DNA of 64,000 nucleotides. Source: Nissolia schottii. Taxonomy: Eukaryota > Streptophyta > Magnoliopsida > Fabales > Fabaceae. Position 1 is the stretch's first letter; each line of letters opens with the position of its first letter. Position numbers and translations under genes: made by a program. The notes beneath the pieces are model-generated. The model searched no databases. It was given only the letters and a program-made list of their open reading frames with translations, and had not been told where the DNA came from. Below, piece by piece: positions 28,230 to 40,928 of this stretch. The DNA lies in assembly GCA_003254905.1 (NCBI GenBank), contig QANU01066072.1:511940-575939 (forward strand), written 5' to 3'.

Positions 28230-28990
28230 TCTAACTTGTGAGCTCGCACTCTGGGTGGAGAGTTGTTGTCCTTTATCCTATACGAAACAAAAAATTTTCT
28301 CTTCTGCTTCAAAGCTACAAGCCTACAACACGCAGTGTGTGTGGCTTTGACGACCTCTCTACTATTTGTTACAAGAAAGTCGTCTCTAATGCTTTATTGT
28401 TCATGTACGGTCTATGGTTAGCAACAACATTATCTGGAGAGTGGAAGATGGGCAATCAATTAGATTTTGGCATGACAGTGAATGACTTTGCTGCTCCAAC
28501 CTCTTGACACCACAAATAATAATGTTGCAGAGCGGCAGATTTCTCAAACAATAGCTGAGATCAGGTGTAAAGCTTTTATAGTTTATTGACCCTAATTTAG
28601 TAGATATTATTTTGTCTATTAAAGTTCCCCATATTTTTATGGGTCGAGATGATATAAGTTAGTTTCCGGCTATGAATGAGAATCTCAACACTAAATCTGC
28701 TTATGATATTGTTGTGTATGATTTTGGCACTTGTGTTGATTTAGAATATAAATGGTCCTCAACGTATTATTGTTTTTATGTGGATTATTGCCCATGAGGC
28801 CCTTTTGATTAACCATGTTAGGTGAAGGAGAGATATGGTGGATGATCCCATGTGCCTGCATTGTGGGGCAGTTGAAGAAACGATGTTCCATGTCTTCCGT
28901 GATTGTATTATTGTGAAGGAGACATGGAAGAGCATCATACATAGTTCTCTTCATGCTTCCTTTTTTTTTCAGATTGATTTTTAAGACTAA
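28230..28990 (+). pseudogene. LINE (non-LTR retrotransposon) relic, zinc-binding reverse transcriptase tail
   Basis: Reading several frames gives remnants of the plant LINE C-terminal region: WRVEDGQSIRFWHD near 28435-28480, then CLHCGAVEETMFHVFRDC near 28855-28910 followed by a W-containing block. These are the two recognisable parts of the zf-RVT domain found after LINE reverse transcriptases. Stops and frameshifts separate them. No poly-A tail or target duplication is clear, and the reverse transcriptase core is absent. Confidence 0.7.
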
Positions 28991-29803
28991 TTAAAGGAAA
29001 ACATCGTATTAAGAACTCAGAATTTAGACGAGGCGAACTAGCCCTTCATTTTTACCACAACCTATAGCTCCATTTGGGTCTTGCTTTGTCACTTTTGCCG
29101 AGCTCTGACGTGCCTTTGTTGCATTTTCTAAGCTGTCCAGCTGAGTTTTCAGCAAGTGATCTTTGAGATAAACTCAAAATGTGTGGTTGAATCATGTCTA
29201 CAAGAAATTTAATTTTTGTGCAAATATTCTAACCAAACATGGGCATGAGTCTTATTTAAGGGTTTTTCACTCCACGACTCCATTCCTAATTGTTTGACTA
29301 TAACAATTTTAGCTGATAAAATAGATATTTTGTTTCACGTATAGTGGGGTTATAGTCTTCTATTTTTGGTTGGACATCTCTGTCTCATTGTTTATAAAAA
29401 AATAATAATAATAATATAGCAATTAATAACTTTTAAATTTTCAATAAAGTATCTTTATCCGGTTTGAATTGTAATTTAAATCGGTAGAATTTCCTCTCCT
29501 GGCTACATTACAAAAACAATCAGATTTCTATCGTTCAAAAATGAGAAGGAAAAAAAAAAAAATCAGCAAAAAGCAACGATGTCGTTTACCTCTTCGATTT
29601 TAGCTCCATCCCCATATAGAAGCCAAGCCACTGCACCCCATCGTAACAACATAACCGACCCAGTAACCTTTTCTTCGGCGATCAAACCCATTCCTTCCTC
29701 CCTCACTCTCAGTCTCTCTGCTCTCATATATCATCATCACCTATCGCGATCTAGGGTTTAACTTCAGATCTGAAACAGAACGCAAATTCTGTTGCTTTGT
29801 CCA
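28991..29803. other. Spacer and 5' leader of the transporter gene
   Basis: AT-rich until about 29550, then C/T-rich leader up to the transporter start codon. A short frame at 29579-29761 lies in this leader; it has no domain and could at most be an upstream open reading frame. Confidence 0.35.
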
Positions 29804-32800
29804 ATGGGAGTAGTCATTGAGAGCTCCGTTTGGGAACCGAATCCCTCCATTTACATCTTCCTCTTCGTTTGTTGCTGCTTCTCGATCTTTCTTTTCCCTC
29901 ACGCCTCTAACCCGAACAGAACCTCCACAATCTTCGACCATGGAATCTTTTCCTCATTTCTCCGTTTCCAGCGGAACTTCCTTTTCGTCTATTCTCTCGC
30001 TTCAGGTTTGCTTCGCTTCGTTTTCGCATTCGTTGCTAGGCTGTTTGGTTTCCTAGAAAATGTGCGAACGCAAGAAGTAGAATTAGTTTTCGAAACTTCA
30101 GATTTCGTTTTGTTTTGGATGTATAATTGGAGCTTTGTGTGGCTTTAGCTGAGAGTTCATCAGTTTCGTAGTTTTTGTTGTTAGATTTTGTTCAGTTTCA
30201 CTTTTTTCTTGTGATCTGTTGTTCCGTCTCGTAACTGAATTTCGAAACTCGTTTTTGCTTTCGACGTAATTGGTAAGCTTAAGATCGATCATGAGAAATT
30301 GTGAATGCTGATTTCGTTTATTGTTTTTTTCGTCTTCTTAGTGATGGAAGGTCTGTGGTCCGTGTTTCGGGAGTATGAATTAGCTTCCTATGGAATCGGC
30401 AGAGAACAGATTGCCAAGTCTTTGTGTTATGGATACACAACGGCTCTCTTTGCTGCTCCTTTCATTGGCATGCTTTCAGATTTGATGTGAGCCTACAATT
30501 TTAATAGCTGTCATTACTAGATCGCTTAAAACATTAATCGAGTCTTGGTAATTGAACTATTAGTATCAGAAGGCCGATTTATGCAATATTGATGGTGGAT
30601 TGATGCCATATTATGATATTTTTTTGCTGTAAATATGATTTAATTGTTTATTGATATTTATTTTTTATTTTAATGTTTATTATCTAAATGTGGAAGAGTG
30701 ACTTACACTCTGAATAATTATTGATGTTGCTCAGTTAACTATAGTATTTTCTGTTGATTTTAGTGGATATTTGAGATGATATTAGAGGAGTTAGTGGAAA
30801 ATGTTTTTTGAAAATATATTCCTCTGAAACTTGTAAATTTCTGAAATGTTAAGAAGGTCTTATAATCAATTTTTAAACCTATATAGTTTATGATGTCAGT
30901 CCTGCCTTCCATTGGATGTATTAGTTTTCAGTATTTGTATCAATTTTGTCAGTGTCCTTCTATGTGTGATTTCAATTGTGAAGCAGGGTTTGTTTACATG
31001 ATGAAATGAAACTAATTTACTACTTACTATGGGTATAGAGGTCACAAGAAAGTTTGCTTAATCTTTTGCATCCTACACTTCTTTGTTGGCTTATGGAAGA
31101 GGATTTCAGAGCAACCAAGCATTTTTGTGACTAGCGTATACCTTTCTCTTGCCAATACTATATTCTCATTCAGCTTCGAGACTTGGATGGTCACTCAACA
31201 TGAAAAGGTAACCAGGAAATTTTCTTATTTTATCTTGATTTCCACAAAGACACATATTTCAGTTACATATTTCAGTCTAAGCATCCACAAATTTTAATGT
31301 GGCCCAGTAGGAGCTTATTTCTTCGTGATTGAATAACTTGGTACACGAGTTTTCTTTTGTGTTCCCACTCTGTGTGGAAAATGTGGTTGCCTAGGAAAAG
31401 ACATAGGGTTGCTTAAAATATCTAGAATTTAATGTCAATCTGGGTTTTTGTGTATTTTTTTGCAGCAAGGGCACAGGCTAGATTCACTTAATGACACATT
31501 TTGGTTAATGACTTTCTTTGAGTCGGCTTGCTTTATTGCCAGCCAATCTTTTGCAAATTGGCTTATTGGTGACAATACGGCGAAAACCTCTGCTCTTTCC
31601 TCCACAATTATCTTCTTGGCAACCATATGCTTCACTTTTCTCACCAGAGGATGGATAGAAACCCCAGGAGCAGGAAATTTTAAGGAGTATGGTCGCTCCT
31701 TCTATGCATATGTTTTTGGTGGTAAGTTCACTGTTAATGTGCTTTACTATATTTTGTTTATTCTTCTTTCCTTTGTAACTACAATTCCATATTAATGTTT
31801 TTGAGAGGGGAAAAAAACTCAACATTATTCAAATTTAAGTACTTAATATTTGTTTGACAGACAGATAACTTAGTAATAAGTTTGAACATTCTGAAATTAC
31901 TAAAAAAACAGCTACCTCTTTTGTTTTATGTTACTATTAGAAATTAGTTGCTATCTTCTCTTCAGACTGTATGTGGTCTTCCACCATGTGTTGGTATTTA
32001 ATTGAACTACTTGTTAGATTTTCTTTCTTTTCTCGCTTCTTTTCTAACAACAAACCCCTGAATTTTTATTTTTTATTTTTCCAGTTTTCTACTTTTCAGA
32101 TAGCCCTTTGCTTTGCTTTGACCGACAATAGGCTTTGCATGTCTTCATACTTGTTCCATGAATAAATGATTCACCATTTATTCCTGCAAGAGAGCTGCAA
32201 AAAGAATAAACTGAAAATTTAAATTTGGACCTCATGTTTGACATGAAATATATCTTGAAATTCACGATTGCATACATTGGGCTCAATTTTATTATTTTTT
32301 TACAATGTCTAAGTATCTGATGAGTAACCTGTAGATCTCTTTGTGATATTTTGTATATAGTTTGACATATCAGCAGTTTGATCTTGTTTTATTTTAGTTT
32401 CACTCAAGCTGTATTAGGCCCGAGCTATGCTTGCTAAACTCCATCTCAATATTCAGACTGACATGATATGATAATTTCTTAGGTGTGTATATATATGTGT
32501 GTGTGTGTGTGTGTGGAAAGCAGTTTAAGTATTCTAGTAACAGAATGCATTGTTCAATTTTTTCACAATGTCTAAGATTCTGATGAGTAACCTCTAGATC
32601 TCTTTGTGATATTTTGTATATAATTTGACATATCTTCCGTTTGATCTTGTTTTATTTTAGTTTCACTCAAGCTGTATTAGGCCTGATCTATGCTTGCTAA
32701 ACTCCATCTCAATATTCAGACTGACATGATATGATAATTTCTTAGGGATATGATAATTTCTTAGGTATATGTGTGTGTGTGTGTGGAGAAAGCAGTTTAA

Positions 32801-35026
32801 GTATTCTACTAACAGAATGCATTATTCAATTTTCCATCTGCGATGAAAAGTTTACTGAGAGAAACATACTGAAGATAATTTGATAATCCACAGATAAGAG
32901 GATATGGCTGCTGGCATGTGCGCAAACTTGCCTTCACTTCTCCGTTGGAATCTTTTGGATCCTCTGGGCACCTACAGTGGTGGTATGATATCGAAATTTT
33001 AGAGCAGAATTATGATACATTGAAACATGGATGTATGTGGAGAATATAATTAACAATTGGAAAACCTCCTCTAAAGTGAGCCTGTTTGTCAAGTGACAAA
33101 GCAAGGATCTATCCACCATTAGATTAATTAGTGAGTTATGATTACAATGTACTTTATTTATTTAATGTTGGATAGACCCTTTGGCTTTGTTTGTGAGTTA
33201 AGTTTAGAAGGGGAAGGAAATTATCTAGTTTGAGAGTTTTAATTTAAGTAGGAAAAGGTGCTGAAGGGTTTCCAAAGACCCTCCATCATCCCCCATTTTT
33301 AGTTCTCACAAAATGGGGGGCTTTACACTCCCAATAAATGGGAAGACAAATTCTCTAACCCCTTCCTTTGCTTCCCCTTCCTTTCCCTTTGATGCCCTCC
33401 CTTTCCTTTCTTTCCTAACTCCCGATCTGAGCCTTACTTTCTCACTTCAAATACAGACTCATTTTCAGAAGCTATATCATAAAAACAGTATAGCCGTATA
33501 TTGCATTGAATGAATATTTACTAGCTCCCTTTTCTTCAAGCTTCTTTGTATTGGTGAATCTGTAAATGGACTTAACTGAACCAATTTAGAAGAGATTTTG
33601 TTTTTCATTCCATTGTTGTGGAAACCATTGCTCTTCATATTTTAGCAGAATAAAATAAAGAGGTTTAAAGTTATTGAACATGTTTCAGCCTAAGCCTTTG
33701 AATGCTTGCATGTATTCTCAATTTGGTTTTAGGCTGATGGGCGAGAAGTGCAATTGGGATTGATATATCCTTGTTTTCTGGGGTCAAGGATGCTAGGAAG
33801 CACCATATTTCCTTGTCTTACAAGTGGTCCATCATCCTTTAGAATTGAGGACTGCCTAGTATATGCATACATCATTGTGGCTCTTCTCCTGTCTATTGTG
33901 GCCTATGACTACCAGGTGCATTTATTTTTATCTTTAAAAAGTCTCAAATATACTTTTTGTCAGATTTTTCAGCTGGAAGTCTGGATTCTACTGTCATACT
34001 TTATCCTGTGCAGGAAATTGGAGTTCTGGTGACACTATTTTGTATGTTTCATGCCTGTGTCGGGTTCATTTTACCGTCACTCGCCAGATTGAGGACCATG
34101 TAAACTCGTTAAAAAGCCTTCTACTCATTCACTTGCTCAATTGTGGATTTTATTGGTCTAATTATTTCGTTTGCAGGTATGTGCCTAATAAGCTGCGTGG
34201 AGGGATGATGGGCCTTTCTCTTGCCCCTGCAAATGCAGCAATTCTGATATCTGTGGTGCAAGTGTGTATTCATTATCTGTAATTATAGGAACCATATAGT
34301 TAACCAACCAAGCATTATTAACATAACTTGATATGAACAATATGATGAAAAATAAATTGTGTAAGGAGCTTTAAAGTTAGAATGCCATAATTGTGGAAGG
34401 TGGTGTAAGAAATTGCTTTACATGAATCAAGATTGGCCCTGTTATTGTTCATTCTTTAAATGTCTTCATAGTCTTCCCTTAAAGTAGCAAAAACTAGTGC
34501 TGGTCTAAATTCTTATTGGGCCTGCCCACGTCTCAAATATGATTTTGTCTGTGAAACAATTACTCAAGTTGGCTGGCACTGCTTTGAAAATAGGCATAAC
34601 TTTGAGTCTGGGTTGCACTTATTGATTGTTGCGTCCATGTAGTTGGTTAGCTATATAAGGTGACATTACATACTCCTCCTATGACACACGGGGAAGGGTT
34701 AAGTTCATCGAATGCGAGATTTTGGATGTATATATTTTCAAATCTTTGTTTGCAATATTATATGCTCAATGCAATAACTTTGGTCTTGAAATGATTCTGT
34801 TAAAAATTTTTAAGGTGTGTTTCTTGTGTTCAACTGGTTCATGTGTGTATTTGCTGTCATATTCATATTGACTTCCTCATTATTGTTGCAGGGTGGCTAT
34901 TATCAGAATGTTGGAAATTCAGCATTAATGGCATTTGGTGTGATTGGTTTATTGCTAGCAGCTGGTTGCATGTATGCCCTGAAGCAGTGGGGAAAGCAAC
35001 CTTATCACAATTGGCGTAAACAGTGA
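29804..35026 (+). CDS. Major facilitator superfamily transporter (MFSD5/molybdate-anion transporter-like)
   Basis: Nine exons: 29804-30005, 30342-30486, 31039-31207, 31466-31721, 32894-32982, 33733-33915, 34014-34099, 34177-34261, 34892-35026; all GT-AG; 449 aa. The product is hydrophobic throughout with about 11-12 membrane segments. It opens with an N-terminal helix (IYIFLFVCCCFSIFLF), and the block GYTTALFAAPFIGMLSDL precedes a GHKK loop, the equivalent of the MFS loop 2-3 motif. The FSFETWMVTQHEK stretch is characteristic of the MFS_5/DUF791 group. Members include a molybdate transporter in algae and MFSD5 in animals; the substrate of this branch is unknown. The ATG at 29804 is the first in-frame ATG (upstream in-frame triplets are not ATG). 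Intron 4 (31722-32893) contains a tandem duplication. Confidence 0.9.
32300..32836 (+). repeat. Tandem duplication of about 265 bp in transporter intron 4
   Basis: Copy 1 (about 32300-32562) and copy 2 (about 32563-32836) both run from 'acaatgtctaag' through 'ctcaagctgtattagg' and a (TG)n microsatellite to 'gcagtttaagtattcta'. Copy 2 has an extra short repeat of 'gatatgataatttcttagg'. The TG tract lengths differ. Both lie in an intron and need not affect the protein. Confidence 0.85.
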
Positions 35027-37579
35027 ATGCATATCCTTTTGGCAGGCTTTGGTAGTGCTGGATGTCTGTCTTATTTGTTGACAAAAATGAGGTGTAAGGA
35101 GATGAATCTTGGATGATGCCAATGCAGGGGAAGGGAAATAAATTTCAGATGTATACAACAGTCAACTACTAGTGAGTGCTAAACTGGATTGACACTGGGG
35201 TACATTCTGTAAGGACTAAGAAAGACTGAACAGGGAAAAATAACTTCACTGTTTAATTCGTTCTTTAAATTCTTAGTGTGTGAGACCAAGTATGTTAGTC
35301 TTCAGAAGTTATGCAGGACTAACGAGCATCTAATTCTGTTAATATATTGTAGTTTGCACACGCTGCTGCTCGGGTGCTATCTGATGGAGATATAGCCAGC
35401 CAATCACACACGCTTCCCAAGGTGCTATCTGAATCTGTGTTTGCTTACATATGCCAGTTTTCTCCAGAAGTGCTTCTAAAGATTAGAAGGTGAAAACTGA
35501 TTTAGTATGTTAGCATGGTAGGGTTAGTGGTGTGTTATGGGTTGGGCTTGTTAGTTTATACTTTAGTAGTATAAATGACTTATAACACATGAGTAACCCC
35601 AACATGCTAACAAGTTATTAAAAAAATGTTTTTTTTTAAATTTTATTTTTATATATAGTCACATTTACAGCATTTTAACCTGTGGTGATGTGATTTTTAT
35701 TAATTTGATGAATACACGATTCAGCTAGTAGGTTCACTTAGTCTTCCATTCTGAATCAATGGGAGAAGAATGGGTTGCTATGTTACCGAAATTTAGGCTG
35801 AAGTAATTGTTTCTTTCAGGTGAAATAGAATTTTGCGCTTAAAATCAATGTTATCGTAATTCGTTTTTTTCCGCAAAAGGAGGACGGTAGGGATTGCTGT
35901 ATATTTTGAGGAAATCTGTTCGAATAACTCAATTAAGCCTTGTTTTGGCCCTGGAGATATGTTAGAATAATTAATTTTACAAATTTACATTATATATGAG
36001 ATGAGATGCGATCTCCTCTACAAGACCCCATTGCATATGTATACCCAAAAAATAAATGCAGATACGTTATTGGATTTACTTTAAATTAAATTCGGTTTTT
36101 GGTTTTAATTAAGTTTTGACTGATTTTGTATATCAAAAGATCGATTTTATGAAAGGTCGAAAACTTTTCAAAACTTAAATAAACTGGTTTGGGTTGATTC
36201 TTATGTTACAAGAACTGAGCGGTTCGACTTTCTCGTTAAAAATGTCCAAAATTTTCTTGTAAAAAGTGAACGCGAGGATCTTATCACCACGAAAGCAAGA
36301 AAGAGTTGTTTTCATCCGAATCCCAATTTGGAGATAGAAACGCGTTAAATTAATTACTGTAGAACTGAAATTTGCCAAAGACTGAACTAATAACATCACA
36401 ATCCCTTTGCCCCTTGACATCACTTCCTTACCTTACCCTACTAACTTTTTTGCACCCCAAATTTTAAGTATTGTAGGTGACTGCGAACGTCTAGCTCGTG
36501 AAAAAAGGCAATGTGAAATCGGAATAACTAGTGATGGATGATGATCCAGAATAGAATACTATCAATCCATTACATCCTAGGTAAAAAAAGCCTGCAACAA
36601 CACTCATTAAGCTTGTATTGTTACAAATTATTCAATGGTTAATAAAACAATACTGATTGTTAACCACTACTGATTACAGGTAGGGAGGCACTGTAAGTTT
36701 ATATGGTAGTTCTGGCCAAAAAGGTATTTGAGTTTCACGAGTTTTATTCAAAATACACTTACATCCCTATGCGTCCTACTAATTGTGTGTGTGTAAGATG
36801 TTAGAAATATAACTAAAAAAATAATTTCTGCCTCCAGTTAGCTACTATCCAGTGTAACCCTAACCTACTAATTCTCTCTCTCTCTCTCTCTCTCCAGAGA
36901 GAGAGATTTTATAGAAATATAACTAAAAAAAAATAATTTCTGCCTCCAATTAGCTACTATCCAGTGTAGCCTAAAAGGGCTTTACAATGAATCTCAGTCC
37001 AAAAGAGGGAAAAATATTCATTTACGGACACCACGGAACTTCTACTTTACTTGGTCGTTACTGTGCTCGAACAATTGAAAGAGGGTTCTGTCTTTAGTTT
37101 ACTATCTGATTAAGCTCGTTCCCGCTGCGTGCAGGTAACAGGAATAGCGTTCCAACTTGCGTGCAAGGGAACATTAACCACGTTGCTCAGGCAATAGTTC
37201 CACTTCCCTTCGCCTTTCTCAAACCACAAAAATATAAAAAAAACACGAAATTCATTTGGTTTCGGATAATCTTAGTCCTAAGAACCTTCACCGCATCGGA
37301 TGAACGGTGCATAAGAAGACCACGTGGACAATAAATAAGCTTGTCCACATAACAAAGGGAACCGGGACTCGAAGAAAATCTGGAAAACGCACAAACCTTA
37401 TTTACTTGTAGTCCTCCTCCACGTAAATAACATGTGGTCCCTACTCCCTAGCATTACCACATAAAAGCCATTCCTATTCATCACTGAGCTCAGTATCATC
37501 TCACACTACTCTTCCTCCAAGCCAAGAATTTTAATACCAAAAGTGCTTTGTTGCTGACAGCTTCAAATTCAACTAGTAA
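35027..37579. other. Transporter 3' region, spacer, CGLD27 promoter region
   Basis: No gene. At 36805-36970 a 60-bp block ('atataactaaaaaaataa' to 'ccagtgta') is repeated on both sides of a CT/GA run that forms a perfect hairpin (ctctctct...agagagag). The last 300 bases form the promoter of the gene starting at 37580. Confidence 0.5.
37320..37327 (+). promoter_or_regulatory. G-box in the CGLD27 promoter
   Basis: ccacgtgg contains the palindromic core CACGTG about 255 bp before the start codon. A second ACGT core lies at 37421-37424. G-boxes bind bZIP and bHLH factors and are frequent in light- or stress-controlled promoters of plastid proteins. Function here is inferred. Confidence 0.5.
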
Positions 37580-39905
37580 ATGCTCAGACTAAATTTCTAC
37601 TGCTCCATAGTTCCAAGTGCAAGACAAGCCAGACCAGGAAGTAGCTATGGCTCGTTGATCATCCATAATCGCAGAGCTTCAGATCTTTCTCATCGGGTTT
37701 CCATCAAGGTCAAGGCCATAAGGGATGAGATGGACGGGGAAACAAGCGGATCATCAGGACGCAGCTGGGATCCTGGGTTGGAAATTGAGGTCCCTTTTGA
37801 GCAGAGGCCGGTATGTTTAAACAATTGTGCAGTTGTGGCAATCATTGTTTTCTTTGGATATACTCAGAATCAACATGATATTGCATGGCAGTGTAGTATT
37901 AGTGTATGAATTTCATCGTTGAACCTAGCCCGTTAGTTGTATGTTCCTGGACAGAGATAAAGGAGTTGTGGAAAAAGGGTTAAAATGGATTGGTTAATCA
38001 TGTCGGTTGTTCCGCTAGAACTCTGCTCATTTTTCAATTTATGCTGACCCCAAAACTCTTCAATGTGTAATAATAGGTGAATGAGTACTCGTCTCTGAAG
38101 GATGGAGTCCTGTATTCATGGGGTGAACTGGGTCCAGGGTCCTTCTTCCTTCGCCTTGGAGGCCTCTGGTTGGTAGTGTTCACAGTTCTTGGAGCGCCAA
38201 TTGCAGCTGCAAGCTTTAACCCTTCTAGAGTAAGGAAGAAGTTAAAATTATATGTGCATAATTATTGAGACATATAGTGAAATGAAATAATCAACCAGAA
38301 AAGTTGATAGCATGCACAAGATTACAAGAGTACAAGTGAGCTGCACACACACACAAACCAGGCATTTATAAAGTGGCACATAAAATTTCCTTCTGCCTGT
38401 GTTAATGTTCACAACTTTGCAGGAGCCTCTAAGATTTATACTAGCTGCTGGAACAGGAACACTATTCATTGTATCTCTGATTGTCTTGAGGATTTATCTG
38501 GTGCGTTCTAAGCCTCTTTTTGTTCTGCATACCACAATCATTTCATTACTGGGGGATTGGGAAGCATGGGGTAATTAGGCAGAGTTCAAAACAAATTTGT
38601 CCTGGTGTATGACATGATGGATTCAATACCGGCATTCCTCCTTTTGTAGTCATGCAGGCTGTTTATGTTGTTGCTGAAATGCAATATAACGGGTGTTTAA
38701 ATAAGTGCCTAAGCCAAGTACTTCTGCACCTTCACACTTAAATAAATGTTGCAGTCGAGATAATTGAATTACAATGCAGGGATGGAGTTATGTTGGTGAT
38801 AGACTTCTATCAGCTGTCATTCCTTATGAAGAAAGTGGGTGGTATGACGGACAGATGTGGGTCAAGCCACCCGAGGTTAGCCTTTTTTATGTGAAAATTT
38901 CTTGCATAAATACACATCTAACCCGATATTTAAGTACATTTACAAATCTAATCCAAAATCAAGCGAATGGATCATGGATTAAGGTCGTGAGACTCAATTT
39001 TTATATTTATGGAAAAATCTCCCCTCTCACGTATTCTTCCTTTGCCTAGATAGAGCACAAAGGTGCATCTGGAGACTAAACACTTAAGTAAAACCTTATT
39101 CAAGGCAATATACTTGACAAAAATAAGTCTTGGTGAATAGATGGTAGCCGATTCTAGACGTTGCTTGCAATTTGGCACTTTATTACTTGGACGCAATTAA
39201 TCAGTTTGTTCAAAACTAATGAAATATGAAGGAGATGGAAGCAGTGACATGCTTCATTTCTTTCATTTCAGGCGCTTAAGTTAAAACTGAAAACTTGGCT
39301 TTCTTTGCAGATCCTGGCTCGCGATAGATTGCTGGGCTCTTACAAGGTATTGAACGTCGCAAAGTAACAGACATCAATTCATTATGCAGAAAAATCATGG
39401 ATGCAGTCTGGAAGAGCAATATGTTAAATTAGATTTGTTGCACAGCATAATTCACATATACTCCCATGTTTCCAGGTTAAACCAGTTGTTAAACTGCTCA
39501 AGCAAACTCTAGTCGGAACAGGAGCATTACTTGTTACCGGAGTTTTGCTATTTATTTTTGCCACACCAGTGGAGAATTTTTTCAAAACCACCTTTACCAT
39601 AGAAGAAACAAAATCAACTGCAAAAGCTCCCAAGGTTAACACAAAGTTCAACCTAAGGTAAGGAAAGACACGGAGTAAGGTAGTGCACTATCTTCCAGAT
39701 TATTTCCACCATGTGATTGCAATTTATTTAATGATGTTGTAGAAAGGAGGAGTTGCTTAAATTGCCTGTAGAGGTGATGTCTGATGACGATCTAGCAGCC
39801 GCTGCGGCCTCAGCAGCGGATGGAAGACCAGTCTACTGCAGGGATAGGTTTTATCGAGCATTAGCAGGAGGCCAGTACTGCAAATGGGAGGATCTGCTCA
39901 AGTAA
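37580..39905 (+). CDS. CGLD27: CGLD27, conserved chloroplast membrane protein (DUF1230)
   Basis: Seven exons: 37580-37810, 38077-38229, 38423-38500, 38780-38875, 39311-39346, 39476-39657, 39743-39905; GT-AG introns and a 312-aa product. Residues 1-50 are basic and Ser-rich, a plastid transit peptide. The DUF1230 core begins near residue 71 (VPFEQRPVNEY). Three membrane segments are visible: about 100-124, 132-154 and 209-227. Between the second and third lies the conserved GWSYVGDRLLSA...YEESGWYDGQ region (155-175), and the tail ends with the YCRDRFYRALAGGQYCKWEDLL motif in parts. The family is conserved in green plants and diatoms and occurs in cyanobacteria; Arabidopsis At5g67370 is linked to iron deficiency and photosynthetic acclimation. 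The biochemical role is unknown. Confidence 0.93.
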
Positions 39906-40928
39906 AAGACAAGAAGTGGCATGTGGAATGAAATTTTATTTAGTTGAAGTAGTTCATGATTTGTAGTGACTCTATGGTCCAAAGTTTTATTCTACTCTAT
40001 TGTCCAAAGTTTTATTCTATTAGTCAAAAACCATTTTAGTTATTCCAAGCGGCAAACAAACCAAGAAACAAAACCAGAAATATATAGTGAAGAAACATAA
40101 GATCAGTCTCAGTAATAACTATACGTCATAATACTAGTTACAAATAAATGGAGGACAGCATGAGTACCTAATTTAATAATAAAAATCTGAACAAGAAAAC
40201 ATACTTGAATATATAGACAGGTACACAAGTACACACTCAAGCTCTGCATGCGTATCAGAACAAATCTGCAAGTAAGGGGAGGATTGTTTTTGACATTCCA
40301 CGAGTTATGGTATCCAAATAGACTTCAGGAAAGTGTTAAGCTCTATGGCCATTCCGTTTTTGGGGATGAAATTCGTTGCTCAGTGAAACAAGTAGCTTCC
40401 ATTACTACTGACTGCAATAAAGAAATTCCGCACTGGCAAAGATATGCTTCACATAGAGACATCCAGATGTAGATTCATAAAGATTCTGGTTGCACTGTTT
40501 TAGCCCAATTCTGAGACAATCAGCACCAGAGAACCACATTTTTTTTATTTTTTATTTTTTTACAAAATCAAAGCCAATAGAAAGCATCTCAGGCATGATA
40601 TTGGTTCCTTAAAGCAGCACCAGCAGCCAATCGTTGACCCAATGACTTCATTAGTTAGCCGATATATCCCGCACATGATAGATCAAAAACTGAATTTTCT
40701 CTAGCCAAGTAAACAAAACTAATTGAGGCTTCTAATGAAATTTCCTTTCAATACCGGCATGAGTATTCCACCGAAGAATCATTGTGCAATTGTAAGTTGA
40801 CTGGGAAATCTTCTGAAATCACTAAATAGAGTTCAGTAAAAGATCTGTTGCTCTGCCTCCGTCCAAATTGGTGTAGCAATAATGCAGAATAAATTCATTA
40901 GCAATGCCATAAGCCCAATATATACCTA
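39906..40928. other. Region between convergent genes
   Basis: CGLD27 (+) and the J-domain gene (-) converge here, so both 3' untranslated regions lie in this stretch. The short plus-strand frame at 40248-40472 has no recognisable domain and is not called. Confidence 0.4.

Noticed and set aside
30305-30490. Separate small gene starting at 30305
   Set aside because: This frame is exon 2 of the transporter with intron sequence upstream; the splice acceptor at 30340-30341 explains it.
32460-32800. TG microsatellites as a possible regulatory element
   Set aside because: Ordinary intronic microsatellites carried along in the tandem duplication.
33313-33513. 66-codon plus-strand frame
   Set aside because: Lies wholly in transporter intron 5, pyrimidine-rich, no domain.
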